Assembly (NCBI GenBank): GCA_910579465.1
Contig: CAJTUB010000008.1
Location: 62,001-126,000, forward strand
Length of the DNA stretch: 64,000 bases
Reading direction: 5' to 3'
From: an uncultured Lachnospiraceae bacterium
GTDB taxonomy: Bacteria; Bacillota; Clostridia; Lachnospirales; Lachnospiraceae
Numbering within the stretch: position 1 is the first letter of the stretch; the number at the start of each line of letters is the position of its first letter. A program made the translations under genes and the position numbers. Below are positions 8,152 to 15,673 of the stretch, one piece after another. The notes under the pieces were generated by a model. It was not told the DNA's origin and did no database searches. It was given only the letters and a program-made list of their open reading frames with translations.

Positions 8152-8163
8152 GGCTGCATCAAA
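8098..8163 (+). repeat. Alternating TGCATCAAA repeats at the right edge of the inserted block
   Basis: TTGCATCAAA at 8098-8107, its exact inverse TTTGATGCAA at 8135-8144, and TGCATCAAA again at 8155-8163. The third copy is inside the duplicated dprA tail, where functional dprA has TGTATCAAA. The arrangement could be a recombination site core, a regulator operator or chance. Confidence 0.5.
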
Positions 8164-8223
8164 AGGTACGGACAGGCATATTATGGACTGTCAGAAAATA
8201 ACGGGTTTCTTCCGGAAAGGTAA
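8152..8223 (+). pseudogene. Remnant of a second dprA 3' end
   Basis: Reads GCIKRYGQAYYGLSENNGFL, then PER and a TAA stop, against the dprA tail GCIKRYGQAYYGRSGQDGLF, then PEG and stop. By direct comparison, bases 8152-8231 and 5191-5270 match at about 65 of 80 positions with no gap, and the match runs past the stop into the topA ribosome-binding site (TAAGGAAG). Upstream of 8152 similarity stops abruptly. It therefore looks like the ancestral dprA-topA junction left behind by an insertion that supplied a different dprA 3' end. Confidence 0.85.
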
Positions 8224-8232
8224 GGAAGTAGA

Positions 8233-10317
8233 ATGGCAAAGAATTTACTGATTGTGGAATCACCGGCAAAAGCAAAGACCATTAAGAAGTTTTTAGGAAC
8301 GAGTTATGAAGTGGTTGCTTCCAACGGTCATGTAAGAGATATCCCGAAAAGCCGCATGGGCATTGACGTGGAAAACGACTATGAGCCGAAGTATATCACA
8401 ATTCGCGGAAAGGGCGACGTACTGGCAAAGATGCGGAAAGAAGTAAAAAAGGCAGATAAAGTATATCTGGCAACGGACCCTGACCGTGAGGGAGAGGCAA
8501 TCAGCTGGCATTTGTCCCAGGCGTTAAAAATCGAGGACGCCGATGTCAACCGTATTACATTTAATGAAATCACGAAGAATGCTATCCGCAATTCTATCAA
8601 GGAGGCGCGCGGTATCGACATGAATCTGGTGGATGCGCAGCAGACGAGAAGAATGTTAGACCGCATGATCGGCTACCGGATCAGCCCGCTTCTCTGGGAA
8701 AAGGTAAAGCGCGGACTGAGCGCGGGCCGTGTGCAGTCGGTGGCACTGCGCATTATCTGTGACAGGGAAGAGGAAATCAGCGCGTTTGTGCCGCAGGAAT
8801 ACTGGTCGATGGAGGCGGATTTTGCGGTAAAGGGAGCAAAAAAGCCGTTCCGCGCAAAGTTCTACGGGGATACGAAGAATAAGATTACAATAGGCTCCGG
8901 CGCAGAGGCGGAGAAGATTCTTGCTGCAGTGGAAAAGGCAGAATTTAAGGTGGCAGAAATTAAGACAGGAGAGCGCAAGCGGCAGGCGGCGCCGCCGTTT
9001 ACGACGAGTACGCTGCAGCAGGAGGCGTCCAAGGCATTAAACTTCTCTACCCAGAAGACGATGCGTCTGGCGCAGCAGCTTTACGAGGGCGTTGATGTGA
9101 AGGGACATGGCACGATTGGTCTGATTTCCTATCTGCGTACGGACTCCATCCGTGTTTCGGAGGAAGCAGATGCGGCGGCAAAGCAGTTTATCGGGGAGAA
9201 TTACGGCAAGGAGTTTATTATAGAGTCCGGCCAGAAGAAGTCGGATGGCAAAAAGATCCAGGATGCCCACGAGGCAATCAGGCCGACGTATGTAGAGCTT
9301 ACGCCTGCCATCGTAAAGGATTCCCTTTCCAGGGACCAGTTCAGGCTTTACCAGTTAATCTGGAAGCGCTTTGTGGCAAGCAGAATGCAGGCGGCAAGGT
9401 ATGAGACGGCTTCGGTTAAGCTCGACGGAGGCGGATACCGGTTCACTGCCACGGCTTCGGAGCTGGTATTTGAAGGCTTCCTGGCAGTATACTGTCCGGA
9501 AGAGGAGGAAGAGGAAGAGCTGCGTGGCGGCCTATTAAAAGACCTGACAAAAGATTCGGAGATTGCGTTAAAAGAGGTATTTCCGGCAAAGCATTTTACT
9601 GCGCCGCCGGCACATTATACGGAGGCTTCCCTTGTAAAGACGTTAGAGGAGCTTGGAATCGGGCGTCCGAGTACCTATGCCCCGACCATTACGACAATTC
9701 TTGCCAGAAGGTATGTAATAAAGGAAAACAAGAATCTGTATGTGACGGAGCTTGGCGAGGCGGTCAACCGGATTATGAAGCAGGCATTTCCGGCGATTGT
9801 CGATGTGAATTTTACGGCAACGATGGAGGCACTTTTAGACGCGGTGGAAAATGGCGAGGTGTTCTGGAAGACGATTTTACGGAACTTTTACCCGGACCTT
9901 GAGGAGTCGTTAAAGAATGCCGAGAGCGAGTTGGAGAATATCAAAATTGAAGACGAGGTAAGCGATGTCGTATGTGACGTCTGCGGCAGACAGATGGTAG
10001 TGAAATACGGTCCGCACGGAAAGTTCCTTGCATGTCCGGGCTTCCCGGAGTGCCGCAACACGAAGCCGTATCTGGAAAAAATCGGCGTGTCGTGCCCGAA
10101 GTGCGGCAAGGAGGTCGTGGTCCGCAAGACGAAAAAGGGAAGGCGCTACTTTGGCTGTGAGGCAAATCCGGAGTGTGACTTCATGTCCTGGCAGAAGCCG
10201 TCGGCAAAGCGGTGTCCGCAGTGCGGAGGCGTTTTGCTGGAAAAGGGCGCTAAGCTGGTCTGTGCCGCAGAGGAGTGCGGTTATGTCGAGGAACAGGCAA
10301 AAAAGAAGGAAGCGTAG
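8233..10317 (+). CDS. topA: DNA topoisomerase I (type IA)
   Basis: An enzyme of 694 residues that relaxes negative supercoils. The N-terminal Toprim domain has LLIVESPAKAKTI and DPDREGEAI; the active-site tyrosine is Tyr300 in SYLRTDSIRVS. After the core come three C4 zinc ribbons (CDVCGRQM...CPGFPEC, CPKCGKEV...CEANPEC, CPQCGG...CAAEEC), typical of Firmicutes TopA. The ribosome-binding site AAGGAAG (8222-8228) is shared with the end of the dprA remnant and is only 4 bases from ATG. Conserved neighbours are dprA upstream and codY downstream, as in Bacillus apart from the missing trmFO/codV/clpQY genes. Confidence 0.97.
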   Translation: MAKNLLIVESPAKAKTIKKFLGTSYEVVASNGHVRDIPKSRMGIDVENDYEPKYITIRGKGDVLAKMRKEVKKADKVYLATDPDREGEAISWHLSQALKIEDADVNRITFNEITKNAIRNSIKEARGIDMNLVDAQQTRRMLDRMIGYRISPLLWEKVKRGLSAGRVQSVALRIICDREEEISAFVPQEYWSMEADFAVKGAKKPFRAKFYGDTKNKITIGSGAEAEKILAAVEKAEFKVAEIKTGERKRQAAPPFTTSTLQQEASKALNFSTQKTMRLAQQLYEGVDVKGHGTIGLISYLRTDSIRVSEEADAAAKQFIGENYGKEFIIESGQKKSDGKKIQDAHEAIRPTYVELTPAIVKDSLSRDQFRLYQLIWKRFVASRMQAARYETASVKLDGGGYRFTATASELVFEGFLAVYCPEEEEEEELRGGLLKDLTKDSEIALKEVFPAKHFTAPPAHYTEASLVKTLEELGIGRPSTYAPTITTILARRYVIKENKNLYVTELGEAVNRIMKQAFPAIVDVNFTATMEALLDAVENGEVFWKTILRNFYPDLEESLKNAESELENIKIEDEVSDVVCDVCGRQMVVKYGPHGKFLACPGFPECRNTKPYLEKIGVSCPKCGKEVVVRKTKKGRRYFGCEANPECDFMSWQKPSAKRCPQCGGVLLEKGAKLVCAAEECGYVEEQAKKKEA

Positions 10318-10416
10318 GTATCCCGGCTGCCGTGTGGTAGTTTTATTTTGCAGGCGCTACGCTTTGCCGGACTTTCAGGATTATTAAAAATTGCGGAAAC
10401 TTAAGGAAATTTATAC

Positions 10417-10445
10417 TTGTTTTTCGAAAAAGAATATGATAAAAT
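10417..10445 (+). promoter_or_regulatory. Promoter of codY
   Basis: TTGTTT (10417-10422) and TAAAAT (10440-10445) with 17 bases between, 51 bases before the codY start. The spacer contains TTTTTCGAAAAA, a palindrome that only loosely resembles a CodY site. Confidence 0.6.
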
Positions 10446-10496
10446 GAAAAATAATAGATAATGAATGGTGGAGAAGTCTGCCGGAAAGGAGTCACC

Positions 10497-11261
10497 ATGA
10501 GTGTACAGTTATTAGATAAGACCAGGAAGATTAATAAGCTCTTGCATAATAACAGTTCGCACAAAGTAGTCTTTAATGATATCTGTCAGGTACTTGGCGA
10601 AGTCTTGGAGTCCAATATTCTGGTAATCAGTAAAAAGGGAAAGGTTCTTGGAATCAAAAACCGGAATGATGTAGAAACAATCGGCGAGTTGATTAAAGAC
10701 GCGGTAGGCGGGCATATTGATGCAATGTTAAATGAACGTCTGCTGAATATTCTTTCCACAAAGGAGAATGTGAATCTCGAAACACTTGGCTTTGCGTTCC
10801 CGGATGTGGAGAAATATCAGGCGATTATTATTCCGATTGATATTGCAGGGGAGAGACTTGGGACCCTGTTTGTTTATAAAAAGGGTTCGTCGTATTCCAT
10901 AGATGATATTATTTTAAGTGAGTACGGAAACACGGTGGTCGGTCTGGAGATGATGCGTTCGGTCAACGAGGAGAATGCGGAGGAGAACCGGAAGGTGCAG
11001 ATTGTACGTTCCGCAATCAGCACGCTTTCTTTTTCCGAGCTGGAAGCAATTACACATATTTTCAATGAACTGGAAGGAAACGAGGGTATCCTTGTGGCAA
11101 GCAAGATTGCGGACCGGGTAGGAATTACGCGTTCCGTGATTGTAAATGCACTGCGTAAGTTTGAGAGTGCAGGCGTGATTGAGTCCCGTTCCTCCGGCAT
11201 GAAGGGAACTTACATCAAGGTGCTGAACGACGTTGTATTTGACGAGCTGAAGAAGCTGTAG
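10497..11261 (+). CDS. codY: GTP- and branched-chain-amino-acid-sensing global regulator CodY
   Basis: A protein of 254 residues, close to the usual 259. The N-terminal GAF domain binds isoleucine/valine (LLDKTRKINKLLH to about residue 155). The C-terminal winged helix is well conserved (ILVASKIADRVGITRSVIVN, then ALRKFESAGVIESRS). CodY represses nutrient-scavenging and often motility genes when GTP and branched-chain amino acids are high. ATG 10497 follows GGAAAGGAG; an in-frame GTG-type extension to 10461 is unlikely. It stands just upstream of flgB, as in B. subtilis, with a terminator-like hairpin and repeats between, so it is probably monocistronic. Confidence 0.97.
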   Translation: MSVQLLDKTRKINKLLHNNSSHKVVFNDICQVLGEVLESNILVISKKGKVLGIKNRNDVETIGELIKDAVGGHIDAMLNERLLNILSTKENVNLETLGFAFPDVEKYQAIIIPIDIAGERLGTLFVYKKGSSYSIDDIILSEYGNTVVGLEMMRSVNEENAEENRKVQIVRSAISTLSFSELEAITHIFNELEGNEGILVASKIADRVGITRSVIVNALRKFESAGVIESRSSGMKGTYIKVLNDVVFDELKKL

Positions 11262-11329
11262 ACCGTTTTTGCCGGAAACGGCATACGAAAAGAATACTGC
11301 AGGTCCGGGAACGGAGTTCCTGGCAGGAA

Positions 11330-11366
11330 AAAAATGGATTTTTGAGACGCTCAGAAGTCCATTTTT
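11330..11366 (+). terminator. Terminator-like hairpin after codY
   Basis: AAAAATGGA (11330-11338) pairs with TCCATTTTT (11358-11366), with a 19-base loop, and ends in five Ts. The stem is A/T-rich, so strength is moderate. It overlaps the left end of the next repeat element. Confidence 0.55.
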
Positions 11367-11496
11367 GCGTGAAGGCGAAGTGAGCATACCGCATGACCCG
11401 ACACGAAGTGTCAGGGTCACAGGTATGCGAACGAGCCCGCGACCGAGTGCCGGGACGGCACGAGGTGCGGTCCGTCGGAGACGGTTCACGCAAAAA
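11362..11496 (+). repeat. Structured repeat element with short terminal inverted repeats
   Basis: Begins TTTTTGCGTGAA (11362-11373) and ends with the exact complement TTCACGCAAAAA (11485-11496). Inside is a head GAAGGCGAAGTGAG, then a hairpin with arms GCATACC (11384-11390) and GGTATGC (11422-11428) that also pairs GACCC/GGGTC and GACAC/GTGTC, then a GC-rich unit with several short palindromes. The head recurs almost exactly at 59325-59343 before a different hairpin, so this is a dispersed family. There is no coding capacity of note. Confidence 0.65.
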
Positions 11497-11645
11497 TGAA
11501 GGAGAGAAGAGCCCGCGACCGAGTGCCGGGACGGCACGAGGTGCGGTCCGTCGGAGACGGTTCACGCAAAAATGAAGGAGAGAAGAGCCCGCGACCGAGT
11601 GCCGGGACGGCACGAGGTGCGAGCCGTCGGAGACGGTTCACGCAA
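11433..11645 (+). repeat. Tandem direct repeat, 76-base period, 2.8 copies
   Basis: Units start with GAGCCCGCGACCGAG at 11433, 11509 and 11585. Copies 1 and 2 are identical over all 76 bases; copy 3 differs by two bases (GAGCCGTCGG for GGTCCGTCGG) and stops after TTCACGCAA. Each unit contains internal palindromes (GTGCCGGGACGGCAC; CCGTCGGAGACGG). The repeats extend the right half of the element at 11362. Short frames across them show no protein-like features. It is not a CRISPR array: there are no unique spacers. Confidence 0.9.
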
Positions 11646-11702
11646 TAGTTTCATGCGGCCTGTCGGAGACTGCCTGCTCACTACTGCTAGTATTTTTTGA
11701 CT

Positions 11703-11717
11703 AATTTTAATGAAATT
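11703..11717. promoter_or_regulatory. CodY-box-like palindrome upstream of flgB
   Basis: AATTTTAATGAAATT matches 12 of 15 positions of the CodY consensus AATTTTCWGAAAATT known from Firmicutes. It lies 13 bases before the -35 box of the flgB promoter. CodY repression of the fla/che operon is established in B. subtilis; direct control here is inferred. Confidence 0.45.
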
Positions 11718-11729
11718 CGCAAATGTATC

Positions 11730-11757
11730 TTGTGTTTTTTCAAAACTTAGCTATAAT
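11730..11757 (+). promoter_or_regulatory. Sigma-A promoter of the fla/che operon
   Basis: TTGTGT (11730-11735) and a perfect TATAAT (11752-11757) with a 16-base spacer, 24 bases before the flgB ATG. It is the only good promoter between the repeats and flgB, so it should drive the whole flagellar operon. Confidence 0.75.
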
Positions 11758-11780
11758 AGTATTGAAAGGAAGTGTGTCAA

Positions 11781-12167
11781 ATGATAGGTTCAGATGCGTT
11801 TAGTTTTGTAAATGTACTTAACAAGGCGGCAAATGCTGCCTGGAAGCGGAACGAGGTAATCGATAATAACCTCGCCAATGTGGATACGCCGGACTTTAAG
11901 CGGAGTGATGTGACGTTTGAGACTTATCTGGCAAAGGAGCTGACCGGAAGAGATGCCTTGTCGAAGAAGGTAAGGAATCTGGATTTGTCGAAGCTCGGCG
12001 CTACTACATATTTGGATCATTCTACTCTGGATTACCGGAAAGACGGAAATAATGTGGATGTTGATACAGAAGAGGCATATCTTGCAGATAACCAGATAAA
12101 GTTTTACGCCCTGTTAGATTCCATGACACAGGAGTTTTCACGGATTCGTTCCGTGCTGCAGCGATAA
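11781..12167 (+). CDS. flgB: Flagellar proximal rod protein FlgB
   Basis: A rod protein of 128 residues, exported by the flagellar type III system to build the proximal rod on the MS ring. The N-terminal rod motif ANAAWKRNEVIDNNLANVDT is typical, and the C-terminal helix ends in FYALLDSMTQEFSRI. An in-frame GTG at 11772 exists but sits on the ribosome-binding site; ATG 11781 has AGGA at 10 bases. It is the first gene of the fla/che operon, followed by flgC after 43 bases. Confidence 0.95.
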   Translation: MIGSDAFSFVNVLNKAANAAWKRNEVIDNNLANVDTPDFKRSDVTFETYLAKELTGRDALSKKVRNLDLSKLGATTYLDHSTLDYRKDGNNVDVDTEEAYLADNQIKFYALLDSMTQEFSRIRSVLQR

Positions 12168-12210
12168 AAGAACGGAAGCGTAACGTGATTTGCGCGGAAA
12201 GGAGAAGCTT

Positions 12211-12669
12211 ATGTCTTTGATGGGTTCGTTAAATGTAAGCGCCAGTGGTATGTCGGCGCAGCGGACGAGAATGGATATTATTTCACAGAATATTGCCAAC
12301 GTAAATACGACAAGGGACGAGAACGGGGAGGTATACCGCCGTCAGACCGTAGTATTTGCCGAAAAGAACGATTCGAATTTTGATTCGATTCTGCGCTCCA
12401 TGCAGACGGGGATTTCACGCCGTCCCGACCCGCTTGGTGACGGGGTTAAGATTGCAGGGATTGCAGAGGACCATGTTACTCCGATGAAAATGGTATACGA
12501 TCCGGCTCATCCGGACGCAGATGCGGACGGCTATGTGACGTTGCCGAACATCAATACCGTAACGGAGATGACCAACTTAATTGACGCGACACGCTCATTT
12601 GAGGCAAATGTCACAGCGTTTAATGCAACGAAGAATATGGCATTAAAATGCCTTGAGGTCGGTAAGTAA
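12211..12669 (+). CDS. flgC: Flagellar basal-body rod protein FlgC
   Basis: A rod subunit of 152 residues. N-terminal GSLNVSASGMSAQRTRMDII and SQNIANVNTT are the flagellar rod/hook signature; the C-terminal coiled segment is DATRSFEANVTAFNATKNMA. A longer frame begins at a TTG (12190), but that lies across GGAAAGGAG, so ATG 12211 is chosen. It lies between flgB and fliE, the conserved order of Gram-positive fla operons. Confidence 0.96.
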   Translation: MSLMGSLNVSASGMSAQRTRMDIISQNIANVNTTRDENGEVYRRQTVVFAEKNDSNFDSILRSMQTGISRRPDPLGDGVKIAGIAEDHVTPMKMVYDPAHPDADADGYVTLPNINTVTEMTNLIDATRSFEANVTAFNATKNMALKCLEVGK

Positions 12670-12693
12670 TAAAGGTAGAAAGGACGATAGAGG

Positions 12694-13005
12694 ATGAGTT
12701 TGATTGCGCCGATTAACAGAATACAGGAATTAGGGGCCGGTTATCAGGCAGCAGCCGTAACGGAAAAGAAGGAGAGCGGTGCATTTGAGGCATTGTATCA
12801 GTCGGCAATCGGTCTTTTAGAGGAGACGAACCGTTATTCACATGAGGCACAGGAAGCACAGATGTCCTACATGCTCGGGCTAAATGATAATCCACTGGAT
12901 TTGTTGGCTGCCCAGAACAAAGCAAGTCTTTCTTTACAGTATACAGTGGCAGTCCGCAACGGTGTACTGGAGGCTTACAAAGAACTGATGCAGATGCAGT
13001 TCTAG
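12694..13005 (+). CDS. fliE: Flagellar hook-basal body complex protein FliE
   Basis: A small protein of 103 residues that joins the rod to the MS ring. Its C-terminal half (SYMLGLNDNPLDLLAAQNKA, then VRNGVLEAYKELMQMQF) is the FliE signature. Length is normal. The start follows AGAAAGGACGATAGAGG. fliF follows after 38 bases. Confidence 0.95.
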   Translation: MSLIAPINRIQELGAGYQAAAVTEKKESGAFEALYQSAIGLLEETNRYSHEAQEAQMSYMLGLNDNPLDLLAAQNKASLSLQYTVAVRNGVLEAYKELMQMQF

Positions 13006-13043
13006 TATGCTTCGAATGATATTTTTGCAAAGGAGCAGGAACA

Positions 13044-14642
13044 ATGCAGGAGAGGTTAAAACAGCTTCCGAAACGGCTATTAGAATTATGGAATAAGTAC
13101 ACAAGCAGGCAGAAAACAATTATTGTCAGTGTTTTTTCCGGTGTAGTTCTGGCTCTTGCAATTTTGATTGTGCTTTTGAACAGAACAAGATACATAGCAT
13201 TGTCTACCTTTGAAACTACAAATGTAGCAACAGGGGTAGTACAGCTTTTAAAGGACAACGGGATTAAGCACCGGCTGTTAGACGACCAGCTTACGGTAGA
13301 GGTAGACCGGAAACGTCAGACGGATGCACTTGTACTGGTGACACAGAGCGATTTGGAAAAGACAGGGTTTGGTATCAATGACCTTTTGAATACGAGTATC
13401 AGCACGACAAGCGGGGAACGCCTTCAGAGAGCCCACCTGTATCTGAACTCTAATCTGGAGAAAGAAATCAAGAAGATGGTAGGAGTCGAGAATGTGACAA
13501 TCAATTATGTCGCACAGGATTCTTCTACTACCATATTGTCTTCCAAGAAGGATACGCCGGCAAGCGTATTCCTGACGGTAAACGATGAGTTTGACAAGGA
13601 GAACACGCCGGAATCAGTTGCGGTTCTTGTTGCCTATGCGCTCGGCAATTCCTCCACGGAGCAGATCCGTATCGTGAACCAGTACGGTGTTCTTTTGTTT
13701 GACGGACCGGTTGACGATAAGGAGAAGACGCAGGATGAGATAATGGCTTATAAGGATACGATAACAGAGTCGTATAGAAGGCTCGTTTATGCCGGATTTC
13801 TTGCCTGTCAATATGAACTGACCGAGGTAATGCCTTCCATTACCATAAATATGGATAAAAGGGAAGTTTATACCGAGCGGCTTTATCCGGACAATCCGGA
13901 TATGGAGCAGGGGTATTATTCCCATTATGAATCGTATTCCGCGAGCGGAGTAAACGGAGAGGGCGATATTCCGGGGACGGATTCCAATGACGAGCCGGAT
14001 TATATGCTGGTAGGGACCCTGGGGGGCAGTTCCTCCGTTGATTCCGTGTCTTCGGATCATGTATATAATAAGCAGATTACAAACGAGATTTATGAGACCG
14101 GCGTCGTAGACAAGGATACTTCGTCAATCGGCGTCGTTGCAACGCATACCATCAAGCGCTCGAAGGAGCAGCTGGAGGCTGAGGGGCTTGTAACGGAGGA
14201 GATGACCTACGAGCAGTTTAAGCTGTTAAACAGTGACCCGGTAAAGACAACGCCTTCCGATGACCTGTACGATATGGTGGCAAAGGCAACCGGCATTCCG
14301 CGGGAGAATATACATATTACGACCTATGAACAGTATCAGTTTATGGATACGGTGAAGGAGCCGGTGAACTGGGAGTTTATCTTAACAATTGTTTTAGCAG
14401 TGCTGATTCTTGCGTTTCTTGTATATGTGGTATTCCGTGGAATGGCACCGGTGGAGGTTTCCGAAGTGGAGCCGGAGCTCAATTACTCGGAGATTCTTGC
14501 TGAGCACGGGAATAATGCTTCCCTTGATGATGTAGAGTTCGGCGAGAAGTCGGAGACGAGAGTCCTGATTGAGAAGTTCTTTGATGAGAATCCGGAGTCC
14601 GTGGCGCTTTTGCTCCGCGGATGGCTGAATGAAGACTATTAA
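13044..14642 (+). CDS. fliF: Flagellar MS-ring protein FliF
   Basis: A protein of 532 residues forming the membrane-embedded MS ring. It has an N-terminal transmembrane helix at about residues 28-50 (VFSGVVLALAILIVLL), ring-building motifs (DIVNP-region equivalent, NDLLNTSISTTSGE, QRAHLYLNSNLEKEI), a long acidic periplasm-facing insert rich in Asp/Ser, a second transmembrane helix near 440-465 (FILTIVLAVLILAFLVYVVF), and the C-terminal FliG-binding tail DENPESVALLLRGWL. RBS AAAGGAGCAGG. fliG follows after 20 bases. Confidence 0.96.
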   Translation: MQERLKQLPKRLLELWNKYTSRQKTIIVSVFSGVVLALAILIVLLNRTRYIALSTFETTNVATGVVQLLKDNGIKHRLLDDQLTVEVDRKRQTDALVLVTQSDLEKTGFGINDLLNTSISTTSGERLQRAHLYLNSNLEKEIKKMVGVENVTINYVAQDSSTTILSSKKDTPASVFLTVNDEFDKENTPESVAVLVAYALGNSSTEQIRIVNQYGVLLFDGPVDDKEKTQDEIMAYKDTITESYRRLVYAGFLACQYELTEVMPSITINMDKREVYTERLYPDNPDMEQGYYSHYESYSASGVNGEGDIPGTDSNDEPDYMLVGTLGGSSSVDSVSSDHVYNKQITNEIYETGVVDKDTSSIGVVATHTIKRSKEQLEAEGLVTEEMTYEQFKLLNSDPVKTTPSDDLYDMVAKATGIPRENIHITTYEQYQFMDTVKEPVNWEFILTIVLAVLILAFLVYVVFRGMAPVEVSEVEPELNYSEILAEHGNNASLDDVEFGEKSETRVLIEKFFDENPESVALLLRGWLNEDY

Positions 14643-14662
14643 ACCAGACGGGAGGAAATGAT

Positions 14663-15673
14663 ATGGCAAAAAGCAATGAATTATCGGGCATACAAAAGGC
14701 TGCGGTTTTGTTCATTATTATCGGGCCAGAGAAGTCCTCGAAGGTCTTTAAATATCTGAAAGAAGATGAAGTAGAGCAGCTTACGTTAGAGATTGCAAAT
14801 ACGAAGAATATCCCGCCTTCCTTAAAGGATGAGGTTTTAGATGAGTTTTACGAGGTCTGCCTTGCACAGCAGTACGTTACAGAGGGCGGTGTCGGCTACG
14901 CGAATGATTTGCTGGAAAAGTCGTTTGGTGCGGATAAGGCAAAGGAAATTATCGGAAAGCTTACCGATTCCCTGCAGGTGCGTCCGTTCGAGTTTGTACG
15001 GAAGACCGATCCGAGCCAGCTGTTAAACTTTATCCAGGACGAAAATCCGCAGACGATTGCACTTATTTTGTCCTATCTGTCCGCCGGGCAGGCAGCTACC
15101 ATTGTCGGGGCTTTGTCTCCGGATAAGCAGGCGGATGTAGCAAAGCGTATTGCACAGATGGACCGTACGTCGCCGGATACCATCCGCGACGTAGAGCATG
15201 TGTTAGAGCGGAAGCTGGCATCTCTTGTCAACCAGGATTACACGATTGCCGGTGGTGTGGATGCCATCGTAGAGATTTTGAATACCGTAGACCGTGGCAC
15301 AGAAAAGCACATTATGGAAACCCTCGAAATCGAAGAGCCGGAGCTGGCAGACGAAATCCGCAGAAAGATGTTTGTATTCGAGGACATTCTCTCGCTCGAC
15401 GACCGTTCGATTCAGCGCGTGCTGCGTGAGGTAGAGAATAATGAGCTGGCTACGGCATTAAAGAGTGCAAACGAAGAAGTACAAACCGTTATTTTCAACA
15501 ACCTCTCCAAGCGTCTTGTTGCTATGATTAAGGACGATATGGACTTTATGGGTCCGGTACGTTTGAAGGATGTTGAGGAAGCACAGCAGAAGATTGTAAA
15601 TATCATAAGAAAGTTAGAGGATTCCGGCGAGATTGTGATTTCCAGAGGCGGAGGTGACGAGATCGTTGTCTAA
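14663..15673 (+). CDS. fliG: Flagellar motor switch protein FliG
   Basis: A C-ring protein of 336 residues that couples torque from MotA and sets rotation direction. N-terminal LSGIQKAAVLFIIIGPEKSS binds FliF; the middle domain has the EHPQ-like segment DENPQTIALILSYL; the C-terminal charged torque helix is FVFEDILSLDDRSIQRVLRE. The start at 14663 follows ACGGGAGGAAATG. It overlaps the fliH start by 8 bases. Confidence 0.97.
   Translation: MAKSNELSGIQKAAVLFIIIGPEKSSKVFKYLKEDEVEQLTLEIANTKNIPPSLKDEVLDEFYEVCLAQQYVTEGGVGYANDLLEKSFGADKAKEIIGKLTDSLQVRPFEFVRKTDPSQLLNFIQDENPQTIALILSYLSAGQAATIVGALSPDKQADVAKRIAQMDRTSPDTIRDVEHVLERKLASLVNQDYTIAGGVDAIVEILNTVDRGTEKHIMETLEIEEPELADEIRRKMFVFEDILSLDDRSIQRVLREVENNELATALKSANEEVQTVIFNNLSKRLVAMIKDDMDFMGPVRLKDVEEAQQKIVNIIRKLEDSGEIVISRGGGDEIVV

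Noticed and set aside
10421..10434. CodY autoregulatory site TTTTTCGAAAAA in the codY promoter
   Set aside because: The palindrome has even symmetry and lacks the central CWG of the CodY consensus; too weak to list as a site.
11269..11613. Short reading frames across the 76-base repeats on both strands
   Set aside because: They simply follow the repeat period, lack ribosome-binding sites and show no protein-like composition.
11433..11645. CRISPR-like array from three regular repeats
   Set aside because: Units are contiguous with no unique spacers, only 2.8 copies, and no cas genes are near.
15654..15665. fliH starting at GTG 15654
   Set aside because: The GTG overlaps GGAGGTGA, which is placed correctly for TTG 15666.
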